This document shows positions 9,411 through 18,104 of a stretch of DNA of 64,000 bases, in pieces. Below the pieces are notes generated by a model. The model saw nothing but the letters and a program-made list of their open reading frames with translations. It made no database searches and had not been told where the DNA came from. Both the position numbers and the translations under genes were made by a program. Within the stretch, counting starts at the first letter, position 1. The number at the start of each line of letters is the position of its first letter. The stretch lies in NCBI RefSeq assembly GCF_000445995.2, contig NC_022080.4:2328001-2392000 (forward strand), read 5' to 3'. Origin of the DNA: Geobacillus genomosp. 3 (GTDB lineage Bacteria; Bacillota; Bacilli; Bacillales; Anoxybacillaceae).

Positions 9411-9540
9411 CGTTTGTCCCCTCCTGCAACGTTTGCCTGCCGCCAGCAAATCCCCCCGGCCTATACTGTCATTCCGATGTGTGTCGGCCCTTTTGGCAGA
9501 CAAAAATAGCAATCATTTCTATTATATCATAAAAGGGTCA

Positions 9541-9717
9541 TTACGTAAAATACTGCACCTCGGCCGCCGGGAAAAAGTGGGCAATGTACGAGCGTATCGT
9601 TTCCTCCAGCTCCCGCTCCTCCTCATCACGGTACACGTATTTGCCGACACCGTACCGCCCCCACTTATACTCGTGCTTCGATTCGTCCAAAAATACGTAA
9701 ACGACAAAGTTAGCCAA
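9541..9717 (-). CDS. Small hypothetical protein
   Basis: An open frame of about 58 codons, probably from TTG at 9717, encodes a protein-like sequence: LANFVVYVFLDESKHEYKWG followed by an acidic helix (DEEERELEET) and a C terminus AAEVQYFT. Codon use resembles the neighbouring genes. I do not recognise it. A diverged copy of its first codons and upstream region lies at 9780-9860, where the matching position is ATG TTG GCT, so the original start may have been there. The ribosome binding site is weak, so it may be decaying. Confidence 0.5.
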   Translation of the reverse strand: MANFVVYVFLDESKHEYKWGRYGVGKYVYRDEEERELEETIRSYIAHFFPAAEVQYFT

Positions 9718-9862
9718 TATGACACCGAATGTTATCCGTTAAAAAAGCAGTTCGAACGTCAAAACACAAAGGAAATATGTAAGCGACAAAATCAGCCAAC
9801 ATGCCATCGAAATCTCCCAACGGAAAAAGCGGCTCGAATTTCAAAGCGCAAAGGAAAAGCGC
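9697..9862. repeat. Diverged tandem direct repeat, two copies of about 83 bp
   Basis: Copy one (about 9697-9779) begins GTAAACGACAAAGTTAGCCA and copy two (about 9780-9862) begins GTAAGCGACAAAATCAGCCA. The two stay alignable through AGCAGTTCGAACGTCAAAAC against AGCGGCTCGAATTTCAAAGC and end in CAAAGGAAA. The repeat covers the 5' end and upstream region of the small ORF at 9541-9717. Confidence 0.65.
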
Positions 9863-9900
9863 ATGCCCATTAACCGGCGCATACGCTCTAACTGCTCAGC

Positions 9901-11316
9901 TTACCCGCGCTTACGGACGCGGAAGTTGTCTTCCAACAACACCCAGTTTTCCGGATACGGATACCCGAGCACCCAGTAGCTGATCCCGCGCAATCCGTAT
10001 TCTTTCACCAATTGGAATTTCGCTAACGCGCTGCGGGCATCTTCAAACCATACTTCATGCTGGCGCCCTCGCTCATCCGTGTAGCGATAAAACGGGGAAG
10101 CCGCCTCCATATCGTACTGAATGGGCACCCCGTAGCGAATGGCGCGTTCGAGCGCCTCTTTCGGGCTGAACGTTTCCGCCTCTTGCCCTTGCACGTGCGG
10201 CAGCAACCAGTCGCGGGCGTAAATTTGGAATCCCATCATGATTTTCCTCCGCGGAATGGCCGTCACCGCATAATCGAGCACGCGCCGAATTTGGTTTACT
10301 GGCGAAATGGCTTGCGGTGGTCCGAACCGATAGCCCCACTCATACGTCATTAGAATAACGAAATCGGCGATGCGTCCATGGGCGGGATAGTCATGCGCCT
10401 CGTACAGCAGCCCTTTTTGTTCTGCACTTATTTTAGGCGCCAGTGACGTCGATAACATATATCCCTCAGCGTGAAGCCGGTTCGCCGCCCGCTGCAAAAA
10501 CATATTATACCGTTCGCGGTCGGATGGATACACATTTTCAAAATCGACATTCAACGCCCGATATCCTTTCGCGCGCATCACTTGAATGATATTGTCAAGC
10601 AGCCGCGTTTGCAGCGCGGTGTCTCCTAAAATCGTCTGCGCCAGCCGCGAGCCCGGGTCCTGATACGTAAAGTTCGTGATCGTCATCATCGGTACGATGC
10701 GCGCAGCGTAAGCCGCTTGCATAATAGCAGTGTCATTTGGTGGATTGAGCCCGCCATCGGCGCGAATCGTGTAGGCGAATGGCGCGGCATACGTCAAATG
10801 ACGGCCGACTTCACGCACTTGTTCTGCCCCTTCTTCCCCAGGATCAATCGTAAACGCATTCGTTTCAATGAGCGGCTTAGCCGGCGGAATGACAAGCCGC
10901 TGTCCGGGAACGATTATATTCGGATCGGTGATCGGATTGAATTCAATGATTTGCTGGACGCTCACCCCGTAAGCAGCGGCGATTTGCCCTAGCGTTTCCC
11001 CCGTGCGCACCGTATGGACGCGGGCCGGAATCAACAATGCCGTGCCCGAATAAATGAGCGCCGGATTGGCGATCCGGTTCGCCTGCACGATCGCTTCGAC
11101 CGTTACTCCATACGCCCTGGCGATCTGCCATAACGTTTCCCCTGTACGAACGATATGATAGCGATATGGCACCGGGATGACAACAGCCTGCCCGCTGACA
11201 AGCCGGTTCGGGTCGCTTAGTTCATTGGCGGCGACGATCCGCTCAAGTGGGACGCCGTAGCGGCGGGCCAGCTGCCAAAGCGCTTCCCCGCGTTGGACGA
11301 CATGGACAATCATCAC
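9901..11316 (-). CDS. LysM x3 and glycoside hydrolase family 18 protein (YaaH/SleL type)
   Basis: Three LysM peptidoglycan-binding modules (about residues 3-49, 52-98 and 100-145) precede a GH18 domain (150-460). The catalytic motif NVDFE ends in Glu260, with Asp258 two residues before, as in the N-acetylglucosaminidases of spore cortex lysis and the YaaH/YdhD family. There is no signal peptide, typical of proteins put into the spore coat from the mother cell. GGGGGAG precedes the start. Known relatives usually carry two LysM modules; this one has three. Confidence 0.9.
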   Translation of the reverse strand: MMIVHVVQRGEALWQLARRYGVPLERIVAANELSDPNRLVSGQAVVIPVPYRYHIVRTGETLWQIARAYGVTVEAIVQANRIANPALIYSGTALLIPARVHTVRTGETLGQIAAAYGVSVQQIIEFNPITDPNIIVPGQRLVIPPAKPLIETNAFTIDPGEEGAEQVREVGRHLTYAAPFAYTIRADGGLNPPNDTAIMQAAYAARIVPMMTITNFTYQDPGSRLAQTILGDTALQTRLLDNIIQVMRAKGYRALNVDFENVYPSDRERYNMFLQRAANRLHAEGYMLSTSLAPKISAEQKGLLYEAHDYPAHGRIADFVILMTYEWGYRFGPPQAISPVNQIRRVLDYAVTAIPRRKIMMGFQIYARDWLLPHVQGQEAETFSPKEALERAIRYGVPIQYDMEAASPFYRYTDERGRQHEVWFEDARSALAKFQLVKEYGLRGISYWVLGYPYPENWVLLEDNFRVRKRG

Positions 11317-11378
11317 GCTCCCCCTTTCGTTTCTTCCCCCTCCCTTTTATACTATATTTTCCCTCCCCTTTTTTATGT

Positions 11379-11417
11379 AAAAAAACGCCGGTTTCACAAT
11401 GGAAACCAGCGTTTTGG
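11379..11417 (-). terminator. Terminator of nrdJ
   Basis: On the minus strand AAAACGCTGGTTTC pairs with GAAACCGGCGTTTT and runs into a series of T, 25 bp after the nrdJ stop codon. Confidence 0.9.
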
Positions 11418-11442
11418 CCAATCCAGCTCACCCGCATCGTGA

Positions 11443-14016
11443 TTACAGCCCGCATTTCAGCTGGGCGCCACAGTTTGTGCACGTATTGCAGCCGCCGATT
11501 TCTTCGACCGTCCCTTCGCGGCAAATCGGACAAATGTTGCCGATTTCCGAGCCGATCGTCACATCGGTGGCGCGCACATCTTGAATCGTATCGACAAGAA
11601 CGACGGTGCGCTTCTTCACTTGTTCTTCTGTTTCTTCCGGAATGAGCTCCAACTGCTCATCAACCGTGTTTTCTTCCGCTTTCAACGTCAGCACTTGCGC
11701 GTCGCGGCTGCCGTCGACATAGACAGTGCCGCCTTTGGCGCCGCCGCGCCATAAACGTTCGTACACTTTTTGCACTTGCTCGACCGTATAGCCTTTTGGC
11801 GCGTTGACCGTTTTCGACAAACTCGAATCCACCCAGCGCTGGATGATGCATTGTACATCGGCGTGCGCTTCCGGCGGCAAGTCCATCGCTGTCACAAACC
11901 AAGACGGCAAATGGTTCGGGTCGGCTTCCGGATGTTTGTCCAAATATTCTTGGACAATATCCGCCTTCACTTCAATAAACTTGCCCAAGCGCCCGCTCCG
12001 GTAGTACGAAAACGAGAAGTACGGCTCAAGCCCGGTCGAGACGCCGACCATCGTTCCCGTTGATCCCGTCGGCGCCACCGTCAGCAAATGCGAGTTGCGA
12101 ATGCCATATTGCAAAATATCCTGGCGAATGTCATCCGGCATCCGTTTCATATAGCCGGTGTTGATGAACGCCTCGCGCAGCTTTCGCGTTTCTTCTTCCG
12201 TTTCGCCGACCAAAAACGGGAAGCTGCCTTTTTCTTTCGCCAGCTCGATCGAGGCCCGGTACGCAGTTGTGGCGATCGTGCGAAACAGCTCATCTACGAG
12301 TTCATTTCCTTCCTCGGAACCGTACGCTTTTTCGCAGTAAATGAGCAAATCTGCAAGCCCCATGACACCAAGGCCGATGCGGCGCTCGCCGAGCGCCTGT
12401 TTTTTGTTTTCCTCAAGGAAGTACGGCGTTGCGTCAATGACATTGTCTTGCATCCGCACCCCGATTTCGACCGTGCGCTTCAGCTTTTCGTAGTCCACGA
12501 CTTTCTGCTCTTTGTCCACCATGTTCGCCAAGTTAATGGCCGCCAGGTTGCAGACCGAATATGGTGCGAGAGGTTGTTCCCCGCACGGGTTGGTCGCCAC
12601 GACTTTTTGCCCGTAGGCGCGGGCGTTCGTCATTTCGTTGGCGTTGTCGATGAAGAAAATGCCCGGCTCGGCCGAATACGTCGCACAAATATTGATCAGC
12701 TTCCACAGTTCGCGGGCGCGGATTTTCCGGTAGACACGAACGCGGTAGCCCATTTTCTCCCATTCGCGCACATCGCCGATTTCATGCCATTTTTCATTGT
12801 AAATACGCATTTCCTCTTCGGAATAGGTTTCCACGTCCGGGAAACGGAGAGCATATTCGTCGTCGTTTTCGACCGCTTCCATGAATTCTTTCGTTAGGCA
12901 GACAGAAATGTTCGCACCGGTCAAAAAGTCGGGATTGTGCACCGTGTATGTACCGCCGGTGCGCAGTTTTTCTTCGGCGTCTTTAATGATCTCTTCGGTG
13001 AAGCCACCGTAGCCGGGCTCGTTTTTGTAGCGGACGATCGCTTCGTACATCGCTCGCTCCCGCTCGGTGAGCGGTGTGAATTTCAGCTTGTCGCGCGCCG
13101 CTTTTTGGATGCCTTCGTCTTCTGTGTTTTCAAGCAAGTAGCGCAAAATGCGCGGGTTTTGCATTTTCGAGACGATAAATTCGATAATGTCCGGGTGCCA
13201 GTCAGCGAGCATAATCATTTGGGCGCCGCGGCGGGAGCCACCTTGCTCGACAAGGTGGGTCAGCTTGGCGATATCATCGAGCCACGAGACCGACCCGGAC
13301 GATTTGCCGTTCACCCCGCGCGCGAGCGTATGACGCGGCCGCAACGTCGAACCGTTCGTGCCGACACCGCCGCCGCGGCTCATAATTTCCATCACCTGCT
13401 TTCGGTGTTCAGAAATGCCTTCGCGCGAATCTTTCACAAACGGCATCACATAGCAGTTGAAATACGTCACTTCCTTGCCCGAACCCGCCCCGTACAACAC
13501 GCGCCCGGCCGGCACAAAGTTCATGCTGGACAGCTCCTCATAAAACTTTTGGAACCACTCGTTGCGCTTTTCCTCCGTTTTCTCCACCGCCGCCAGCCCG
13601 GTCGCGTTTCGTTTCGCGATTTGCTCGTAGAAAATTTCAAGCGGCTTGTCGATGATGTCGAGCGAGCGGAACACAATGCCCGTTTCCGCTTCCTCGCCTT
13701 CAAGCACATGCCGGTATTCATCCTCAATCAACACGCGCGCTTTTTTCGCCTCCCAGTCGATGTCGACGATAAAACCGAGGCCGCGGGCCGGGAATTTCGG
13801 GTCCTCTTTGATCGTCAACACGACGAAATCGCCCGGTGTGAGCGTCAGCTTTTCCGTATCCTTAAACGAATACCGGTCAAGCATAACCAAACGGGATACG
13901 CCTTTATGGGTGATGTGCATATCGGGCGTAATCGGATGCACTTGCGGAAACAGGCGGATGTCCTCGTTCAGCTTGTCAATATTGATTTTCAATTTTTCGG
14001 ACGACGCCACCGTCAT
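11443..14016 (-). CDS. nrdJ: Adenosylcobalamin-dependent (class II) ribonucleotide reductase
   Basis: An 857-residue enzyme that reduces ribonucleotides to deoxyribonucleotides using a radical made from vitamin B12 coenzyme. The active-site motif NPCGE (Asn476, Cys478, Glu480) and the redox cysteine pair Cys188 and Cys489 are visible. A C-terminal zinc-ribbon-like segment (CPIC..., then CNTCTNCG) and a terminal Cys-rich tail likely relay electrons. Class II needs no oxygen and no second subunit. The gene is alone between terminator and promoter, and paired NrdR boxes lie upstream. Confidence 0.95.
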   Translation of the reverse strand: MTVASSEKLKINIDKLNEDIRLFPQVHPITPDMHITHKGVSRLVMLDRYSFKDTEKLTLTPGDFVVLTIKEDPKFPARGLGFIVDIDWEAKKARVLIEDEYRHVLEGEEAETGIVFRSLDIIDKPLEIFYEQIAKRNATGLAAVEKTEEKRNEWFQKFYEELSSMNFVPAGRVLYGAGSGKEVTYFNCYVMPFVKDSREGISEHRKQVMEIMSRGGGVGTNGSTLRPRHTLARGVNGKSSGSVSWLDDIAKLTHLVEQGGSRRGAQMIMLADWHPDIIEFIVSKMQNPRILRYLLENTEDEGIQKAARDKLKFTPLTERERAMYEAIVRYKNEPGYGGFTEEIIKDAEEKLRTGGTYTVHNPDFLTGANISVCLTKEFMEAVENDDEYALRFPDVETYSEEEMRIYNEKWHEIGDVREWEKMGYRVRVYRKIRARELWKLINICATYSAEPGIFFIDNANEMTNARAYGQKVVATNPCGEQPLAPYSVCNLAAINLANMVDKEQKVVDYEKLKRTVEIGVRMQDNVIDATPYFLEENKKQALGERRIGLGVMGLADLLIYCEKAYGSEEGNELVDELFRTIATTAYRASIELAKEKGSFPFLVGETEEETRKLREAFINTGYMKRMPDDIRQDILQYGIRNSHLLTVAPTGSTGTMVGVSTGLEPYFSFSYYRSGRLGKFIEVKADIVQEYLDKHPEADPNHLPSWFVTAMDLPPEAHADVQCIIQRWVDSSLSKTVNAPKGYTVEQVQKVYERLWRGGAKGGTVYVDGSRDAQVLTLKAEENTVDEQLELIPEETEEQVKKRTVVLVDTIQDVRATDVTIGSEIGNICPICREGTVEEIGGCNTCTNCGAQLKCGL

Positions 14017-14103
14017 TCTCCTATCTCTCCTCTTTTATATAATCTCTCATGTTTTGGCAAAGTTGTCCTGTCTTCTCTACCTTACCATATCAAACAGAAA
14101 AGA

Positions 14104-14148
14104 ACAATATATAGTATGATTTTTTTCGAAAATCATACTATATATTGT
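14104..14148 (-). promoter_or_regulatory. Paired NrdR boxes upstream of nrdJ, within a perfect 20-bp inverted repeat
   Basis: Two near-palindromes, ACAATATATAGT (14104-14115) and ACTATATATTGT (14137-14148), have centres 33 bp apart, about three helical turns, as in tandem NrdR operators. They are the outer parts of an exact inverted repeat of 20 bp per arm around a 5-bp centre (14124-14128). The site lies about 90 bp upstream of nrdJ. NrdR represses ribonucleotide reductase genes when dATP is plentiful. Confidence 0.75.
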
Positions 14149-14272
14149 GATTGAGAACAAATGATTTCATTTCTGTCAAGCAGAAAAAAAGGCAAAAAAC
14201 GGCGAAAAGCGGAGAAAACCGGTTGGATGATGCCGTTTTTGCCGGAAAATGAACGATTTTCCATGTTGCTGA

Positions 14273-15109
14273 TCAGCGCTTAAAGTTCCATTCGTCACTT
14301 TCGTACTTCGTCCGGGCCAACTCTTCGACATACGCCAACTCCTCAGCCGTCAGCGTATACGGCTCGAGCACGATGTTCAGCCCCTTTTCAAATCCTTTGT
14401 AAAACGCCTCTTTCGCTTCCTCGATCGTGACCGTTCGCTCAGTCAGCTCATTGATCGCGACCGCCTTGTTTTTAAAATTGCGCTGCAGCCGTTCTTTCAC
14501 CCGCTCGTTCGGGTATTTAAACAAGCGAAACAGCAAGTCTTCGTCCAAATCAAGCAAAATCGAACCGTGCTGCAAAATGACCCCTTTTTGCCGCGTTTGC
14601 GCGCTGCCGGCTACTTTGCGCCCTTCAACCACGAGCTCGTACCACGACGGCGCATCAAAGCAGACGGCTGAACGCGGGCTGCGCAAATCCGCTTTTTCTT
14701 CTTCCGTTTTCGGCACGGCAAAATATGCGTCAAGCCCAAGGAAACGAAATCCTTCTAAAATGCCTTGGGAAATGACGCGGTACGCTTCCGTCACCGTCTG
14801 CGGCATGTCCGGGTGCGATTCTGAGACGATCACACTGTATGTTAATTCTTTGTCATGCAAGACGCCGCGCCCTCCGGTCGGACGGCGGACAAAGCCGAGA
14901 CCGTGGCGCTTGACCGCCTCTAAGTCGATTTCTTTTTCTACCTTTTGGAAATAACCGATTGACAATGTCGGCGGATTCCAACCGTAAAAGCGGATGGTTG
15001 GTGGGATTTTCCCGGCGCTGTGCCAATCCAAGAGCGCCTCATCAAGCGCCATATTAAACGACGGCGAACGGTCGCCGGAATCGATAAAGCGCCATACTTC
15101 TTTTGCCAT
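14273..15109 (-). CDS. lipM: Octanoyl-[acyl-carrier-protein]:GcvH octanoyltransferase
   Basis: A 278-residue member of the lipoate ligase-like fold. In Bacillus, LipM moves octanoate from acyl carrier protein to GcvH, the first step of lipoic acid assembly. The catalytic Cys150 ([10 protein letters not shown]) and Lys165 (EGRKVAGSA) are present, with the RRPTGGRG loop near residue 76. GAAGGTG precedes the ATG. Its nearness to the glycine cleavage genes fits, since GcvH is both its substrate and a part of that system. Confidence 0.94.
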   Translation of the reverse strand: MAKEVWRFIDSGDRSPSFNMALDEALLDWHSAGKIPPTIRFYGWNPPTLSIGYFQKVEKEIDLEAVKRHGLGFVRRPTGGRGVLHDKELTYSVIVSESHPDMPQTVTEAYRVISQGILEGFRFLGLDAYFAVPKTEEEKADLRSPRSAVCFDAPSWYELVVEGRKVAGSAQTRQKGVILQHGSILLDLDEDLLFRLFKYPNERVKERLQRNFKNKAVAINELTERTVTIEEAKEAFYKGFEKGLNIVLEPYTLTAEELAYVEELARTKYESDEWNFKR

Positions 15110-15320
15110 CGTTTCACCTTCTCTACGATTTCAAACATGCGATATAGGCGTTGGGACGGCTTATTTGCAAGCCAGATTAGACCGCCTTCTCTACCGCCTT
15201 TACTAGTTTAGCAAACAACGCCGGTCAAGGGAAGAAAAATGCCATTATGAAAACACTTTGCTTCTAAGCGGCAACTTTATATAATAGGAATAGTGGACGA
15301 AGGGAAAGGAGGCGTGACGG

Positions 15321-15695
15321 ATGGAAGCTTTGCTTATTGTTCTCGGCGCGATCATCGTGTATTCCGTCATCACGTATTTGTGGCAGCGGAGAATTGTCAA
15401 GGCGTTGACAGAAGAAGAGTTCCGCGCCGGCTACCGAAAAGCGCAATTAGTCGATGTCCGCGAACCGGATGAGTTTGCGGCTGGACATATTTTAGGGGCA
15501 CGCAACATTCCGCTCACTCAACTGCGCATGCGCATGAAAGAACTGCGCAAAGACCAGCCGATTTATTTATATTGCCAAAACGGGCTGCGCAGCGGGCGAG
15601 CCGCGCAAATGCTGTACCGGAAAGGCTACCGCAACTTGTACCATTTAAAAGGCGGATTTAAAACGTGGACTGGGAAAGTGAAGAAAAAAGCCTAA
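15321..15695 (+). CDS. yqhL: Membrane-anchored rhodanese-like protein
   Basis: A 124-residue protein with an N-terminal membrane anchor (residues 3-21) and one rhodanese domain (30-120). The active-site loop CQNGLR starts at Cys85, so it can carry a persulfide sulfur. AAAGGAGG lies 8 bp before the ATG. It is divergent from lipM across about 210 bp. The sulfur acceptor is unknown. Confidence 0.9.
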   Translation: MEALLIVLGAIIVYSVITYLWQRRIVKALTEEEFRAGYRKAQLVDVREPDEFAAGHILGARNIPLTQLRMRMKELRKDQPIYLYCQNGLRSGRAAQMLYRKGYRNLYHLKGGFKTWTGKVKKKA

Positions 15696-15702
15696 GGGCT
15701 GT

Positions 15703-15742
15703 AAAAAGAGGCGTTCGCCAGAAAAGGCAGACGCCTCTTTTC
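15703..15742. terminator. Bidirectional terminator between yqhL and the ROK regulator gene
   Basis: AAAAGAGGCGT and ACGCCTCTTTT form an 11-bp stem around 16 nt. It has A and T runs on both sides and lies between convergent genes. Confidence 0.85.
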
Positions 15743-15753
15743 GTCTGCAGCGA

Positions 15754-16944
15754 TTAAAATGCCGACTCAAATTCCGGCGGCAGAACGACCGCCTCCAATA
15801 CCGAAGCGGCCGCGCCAATGGCGCAGCTTTTTTCTTTCAGCTTTGAGACGATCATGTACGGCTCGTTTTCTTTTTTGACGAGAATGCGCTCCCCCACTTC
15901 TTTACGGGCCGCGCGGAGCACATAATCGCCGGCGCGGGCGAGCGGGCCGCCGACAATGACCGCTTCCGGGTTGTACGCATAAATGACTTGCAGCAGCCCG
16001 ATGCCGAGATAGCGGCCCGTTTCTTCCAAAATGCCGGCCAGCTGTTCATCGTGTTCCGCCGCCAACGCCATCGCGGCGACGGAAAAACGGTCATCGAGCC
16101 ATTCCGAACGGCCTTCCTCCGCCAAACGGCGTTCAATATATTTTTCCGATGCGTACATTTCCCAACAGCCGATGTTGCCGCAGTTGCAGCGGACACCGTT
16201 TAAGTCGATCGTATGATGGCCGATTTCACCAGCTAGTCCGTTCACCCCGCGATAAAGCTGATGATGAAGGACGACGCCGGCGCCAATACCGATGCCGGTG
16301 CTAATGTAGACAAAATGGGCAAACTCCTTGCCGGCGCCGAACCATTTTTCCCCGAGCGCCGCGAGCTTCGCCTCATTTTCGATGATGACCGGATATTGCG
16401 GCCACCGTTTTTGCAGAGCCGAGGCGAGCGCAACATCGCCCCAGCGCAAATTCGGCGCGAAAATGACTGTCCCGCTTTCCGTGTGAACGACGCCGGGAAC
16501 ACCGATGCCGATCCCCATCACGCCGTACGGCGTCGCCGGGGCCCGGCGGATGGCCGCCTCAATCAGTTCGATCATCTCACTGACAATGGCCTCCTGCCCC
16601 TCTTCCGGGCGGAACGAACGCCGCTGCTCCCATATAATTTCGGCGTTTAAGTTGGTCAGCACCGCGTACAAATAGTTGACGCCAAGCTCAATGCCGACAA
16701 GCGAGCCGGCGTCGGCATTAAAACGAAGCATAAGCGGCCGGCGCCCGCCGGTGGAAATACCGATACCGCTTTCATGGACGAAATGCTCGGCGATCAGCTC
16801 GTCGACGAGCGCTGAAACGGTCGCTTTATTTAACCCGGTTCGTTTCGCAATATCAGCACGCGAAATCGGATGTTGGTCGCGAATCAATTTCAACACAAGC
16901 TGTTTATTCATTTTTTTGACAAGCGTAATGTTTCCTGTCCGCAC
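15754..16944 (-). CDS. ROK family transcriptional repressor (XylR-like)
   Basis: A 396-residue protein with an N-terminal winged helix-turn-helix (about 15-65; SRADIAKRTGLNKATVSALV) fused to a ROK sugar-kinase-like domain. The ROK zinc motif CNCGNIGCWE is near residue 245. The layout matches XylR and NagC-type sugar repressors. GTG at 16944 is the start. It lies 29 bp downstream of an aldo/keto reductase gene whose promoter carries a XylR-like palindrome, so it probably controls its own operon. No xylose catabolic genes are present here, so the inducer is open. Confidence 0.88.
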   Translation of the reverse strand: MRTGNITLVKKMNKQLVLKLIRDQHPISRADIAKRTGLNKATVSALVDELIAEHFVHESGIGISTGGRRPLMLRFNADAGSLVGIELGVNYLYAVLTNLNAEIIWEQRRSFRPEEGQEAIVSEMIELIEAAIRRAPATPYGVMGIGIGVPGVVHTESGTVIFAPNLRWGDVALASALQKRWPQYPVIIENEAKLAALGEKWFGAGKEFAHFVYISTGIGIGAGVVLHHQLYRGVNGLAGEIGHHTIDLNGVRCNCGNIGCWEMYASEKYIERRLAEEGRSEWLDDRFSVAAMALAAEHDEQLAGILEETGRYLGIGLLQVIYAYNPEAVIVGGPLARAGDYVLRAARKEVGERILVKKENEPYMIVSKLKEKSCAIGAAASVLEAVVLPPEFESAF

Positions 16945-16973
16945 GTGTTTGTCATCCTTTTTATCTTATTGAT

Positions 16974-17957
16974 TTAGTATGCCCCGCGAATGTGCGGATG
17001 CACTTCGTTCTCATAAAACCGGCGGAGCTGCACTTTTTCTTCTTCGTTGAACGATGGTACCGCCAACGCCGCCAAGTTTTCTTCAACTTGTTTCACCGTT
17101 TTAAAGCCCGGAATGGCGCATGTCACTTCCTCATGATCGATGACCCAGCGGAGCGCCGCTTTCGCCATGCTGCCGCGCCCGTTGGCGATCCAGCGCAGCT
17201 TATCAGCAAGCTCCACCCCTTTTTCAAATTCAAGCCCTCCAAACGTTTCTCCAACGTTAAACTGCTCTCCGTTGCGGTTAAAATAGCGGTGGTCATCCTC
17301 GGCAAACGTCGTTTGTTTCGTAAACTTGCCGGTCAACAGCCCGCTCGCGAGCGGCAGGCGAACCAAAATGCCGACACCGAGCCGTTTTGCCTCCGGAAAC
17401 AACCGTTCGAGCGGTTTTTGCCGCAAGATGTTAAAAATGACTTGCAGCGCGCTCGCCCCTGAATGCTCGATGACGAACAGCCCTTCTTCGATCGTTTCAA
17501 CACTGACGCCGTAATAGCGGATTTTCCCTTCCTGTTTCAACTTTTCCAGCACTTCAAAGACCGCGCCTTGTTTTAAGATTTCAAACGGCGGACAATGAAT
17601 TTGGTACAAATCGATCACCTCGCGCTCAAGCCGTTTCAGGCTTGCCTCGCAATACGCGCGCACCGACGCTTCGGAGTATGTCTTCGGGTCGTGAATATCG
17701 CCGGCACGGCAAAACTTTGTCGCAATGTAGATGCGGTCTTCTTTTCCTTTCGTTGCCTTCGCCAACAGCTCTTCGCTATGGCCGTCGCCATACACATCGG
17801 CCGTATCAAAAAAGTTGACGCCGCGCTCTATGGCATAAGCAAGCGCGCGCAACGATTCCTTATCATCGATTTTCCCCCATGAGCCGCCGATCGCCCACGT
17901 GCCGAAGCTAAGTTCGCTCACGGTCAGATCGGTGTTTCCTAGTTGGCGATAATGCAT
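16974..17957 (-). CDS. Aldo/keto reductase
   Basis: A 327-residue NADPH-dependent oxidoreductase of the AKR (YhdN/Tas-like) type. The family start GxTDLxVSELSFGTWAIGG, the catalytic Asp and Tyr in FFDTADVYG (about 50-58), Lys in IATKF (about 82) and His in YQIHCPP (about 123) are visible. GAAGGGGAG precedes the ATG. It is the first gene of a unit with a ROK repressor. The natural substrate is not evident. Confidence 0.9.
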   Translation of the reverse strand: MHYRQLGNTDLTVSELSFGTWAIGGSWGKIDDKESLRALAYAIERGVNFFDTADVYGDGHSEELLAKATKGKEDRIYIATKFCRAGDIHDPKTYSEASVRAYCEASLKRLEREVIDLYQIHCPPFEILKQGAVFEVLEKLKQEGKIRYYGVSVETIEEGLFVIEHSGASALQVIFNILRQKPLERLFPEAKRLGVGILVRLPLASGLLTGKFTKQTTFAEDDHRYFNRNGEQFNVGETFGGLEFEKGVELADKLRWIANGRGSMAKAALRWVIDHEEVTCAIPGFKTVKQVEENLAALAVPSFNEEEKVQLRRFYENEVHPHIRGAY

Positions 17958-17990
17958 GTCTTTCTCCCCTTCTAGATGGATTAATTTCTA

Positions 17991-18011
17991 TTAGTTTATA
18001 TGATAAACTAA
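17991..18011 (-). promoter_or_regulatory. Palindromic operator candidate (XylR/ROK type)
   Basis: A perfect inverted repeat, TTAGTTTAT then 3 bp then ATAAACTAA, lies 34 bp upstream of the aldo/keto reductase start. The half-site TTAGTTT matches that of Bacillus xyl operators, though the spacing here is shorter. The repressor encoded in the same operon is the likely ligand. Confidence 0.65.
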
Positions 18012-18052
18012 CTAAACTTTTCTGTCAATGTCCACTGGCGGTGTATATCCGC

Positions 18053-18086
18053 CAAAAAAAGAGCCCGCCCCATTGTCGGGCGGGCC
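18053..18086 (-). terminator. Terminator of the gcv operon
   Basis: GCCCGCCC pairs with GGGCGGGC, followed on the minus strand by TTTTTTT. It lies about 20 bp after the gcvPB stop. Confidence 0.9.
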
Positions 18087-18104
18087 GCTGATCGATTGTT
18101 CAGC

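Noticed and set aside
14104..14148. The perfect inverted repeat read as a transcription terminator
   Set aside because: It has no T run after either arm, is AT-rich and lies upstream of nrdJ, so an operator is the better reading.
12937..14154. Long open frame of about 405 codons on the plus strand
   Set aside because: It is antisense to nrdJ, which is complete and has all catalytic motifs. The frame is rich in Arg, His and Phe, typical of the opposite strand of a GC-rich gene, and has no ribosome binding site.
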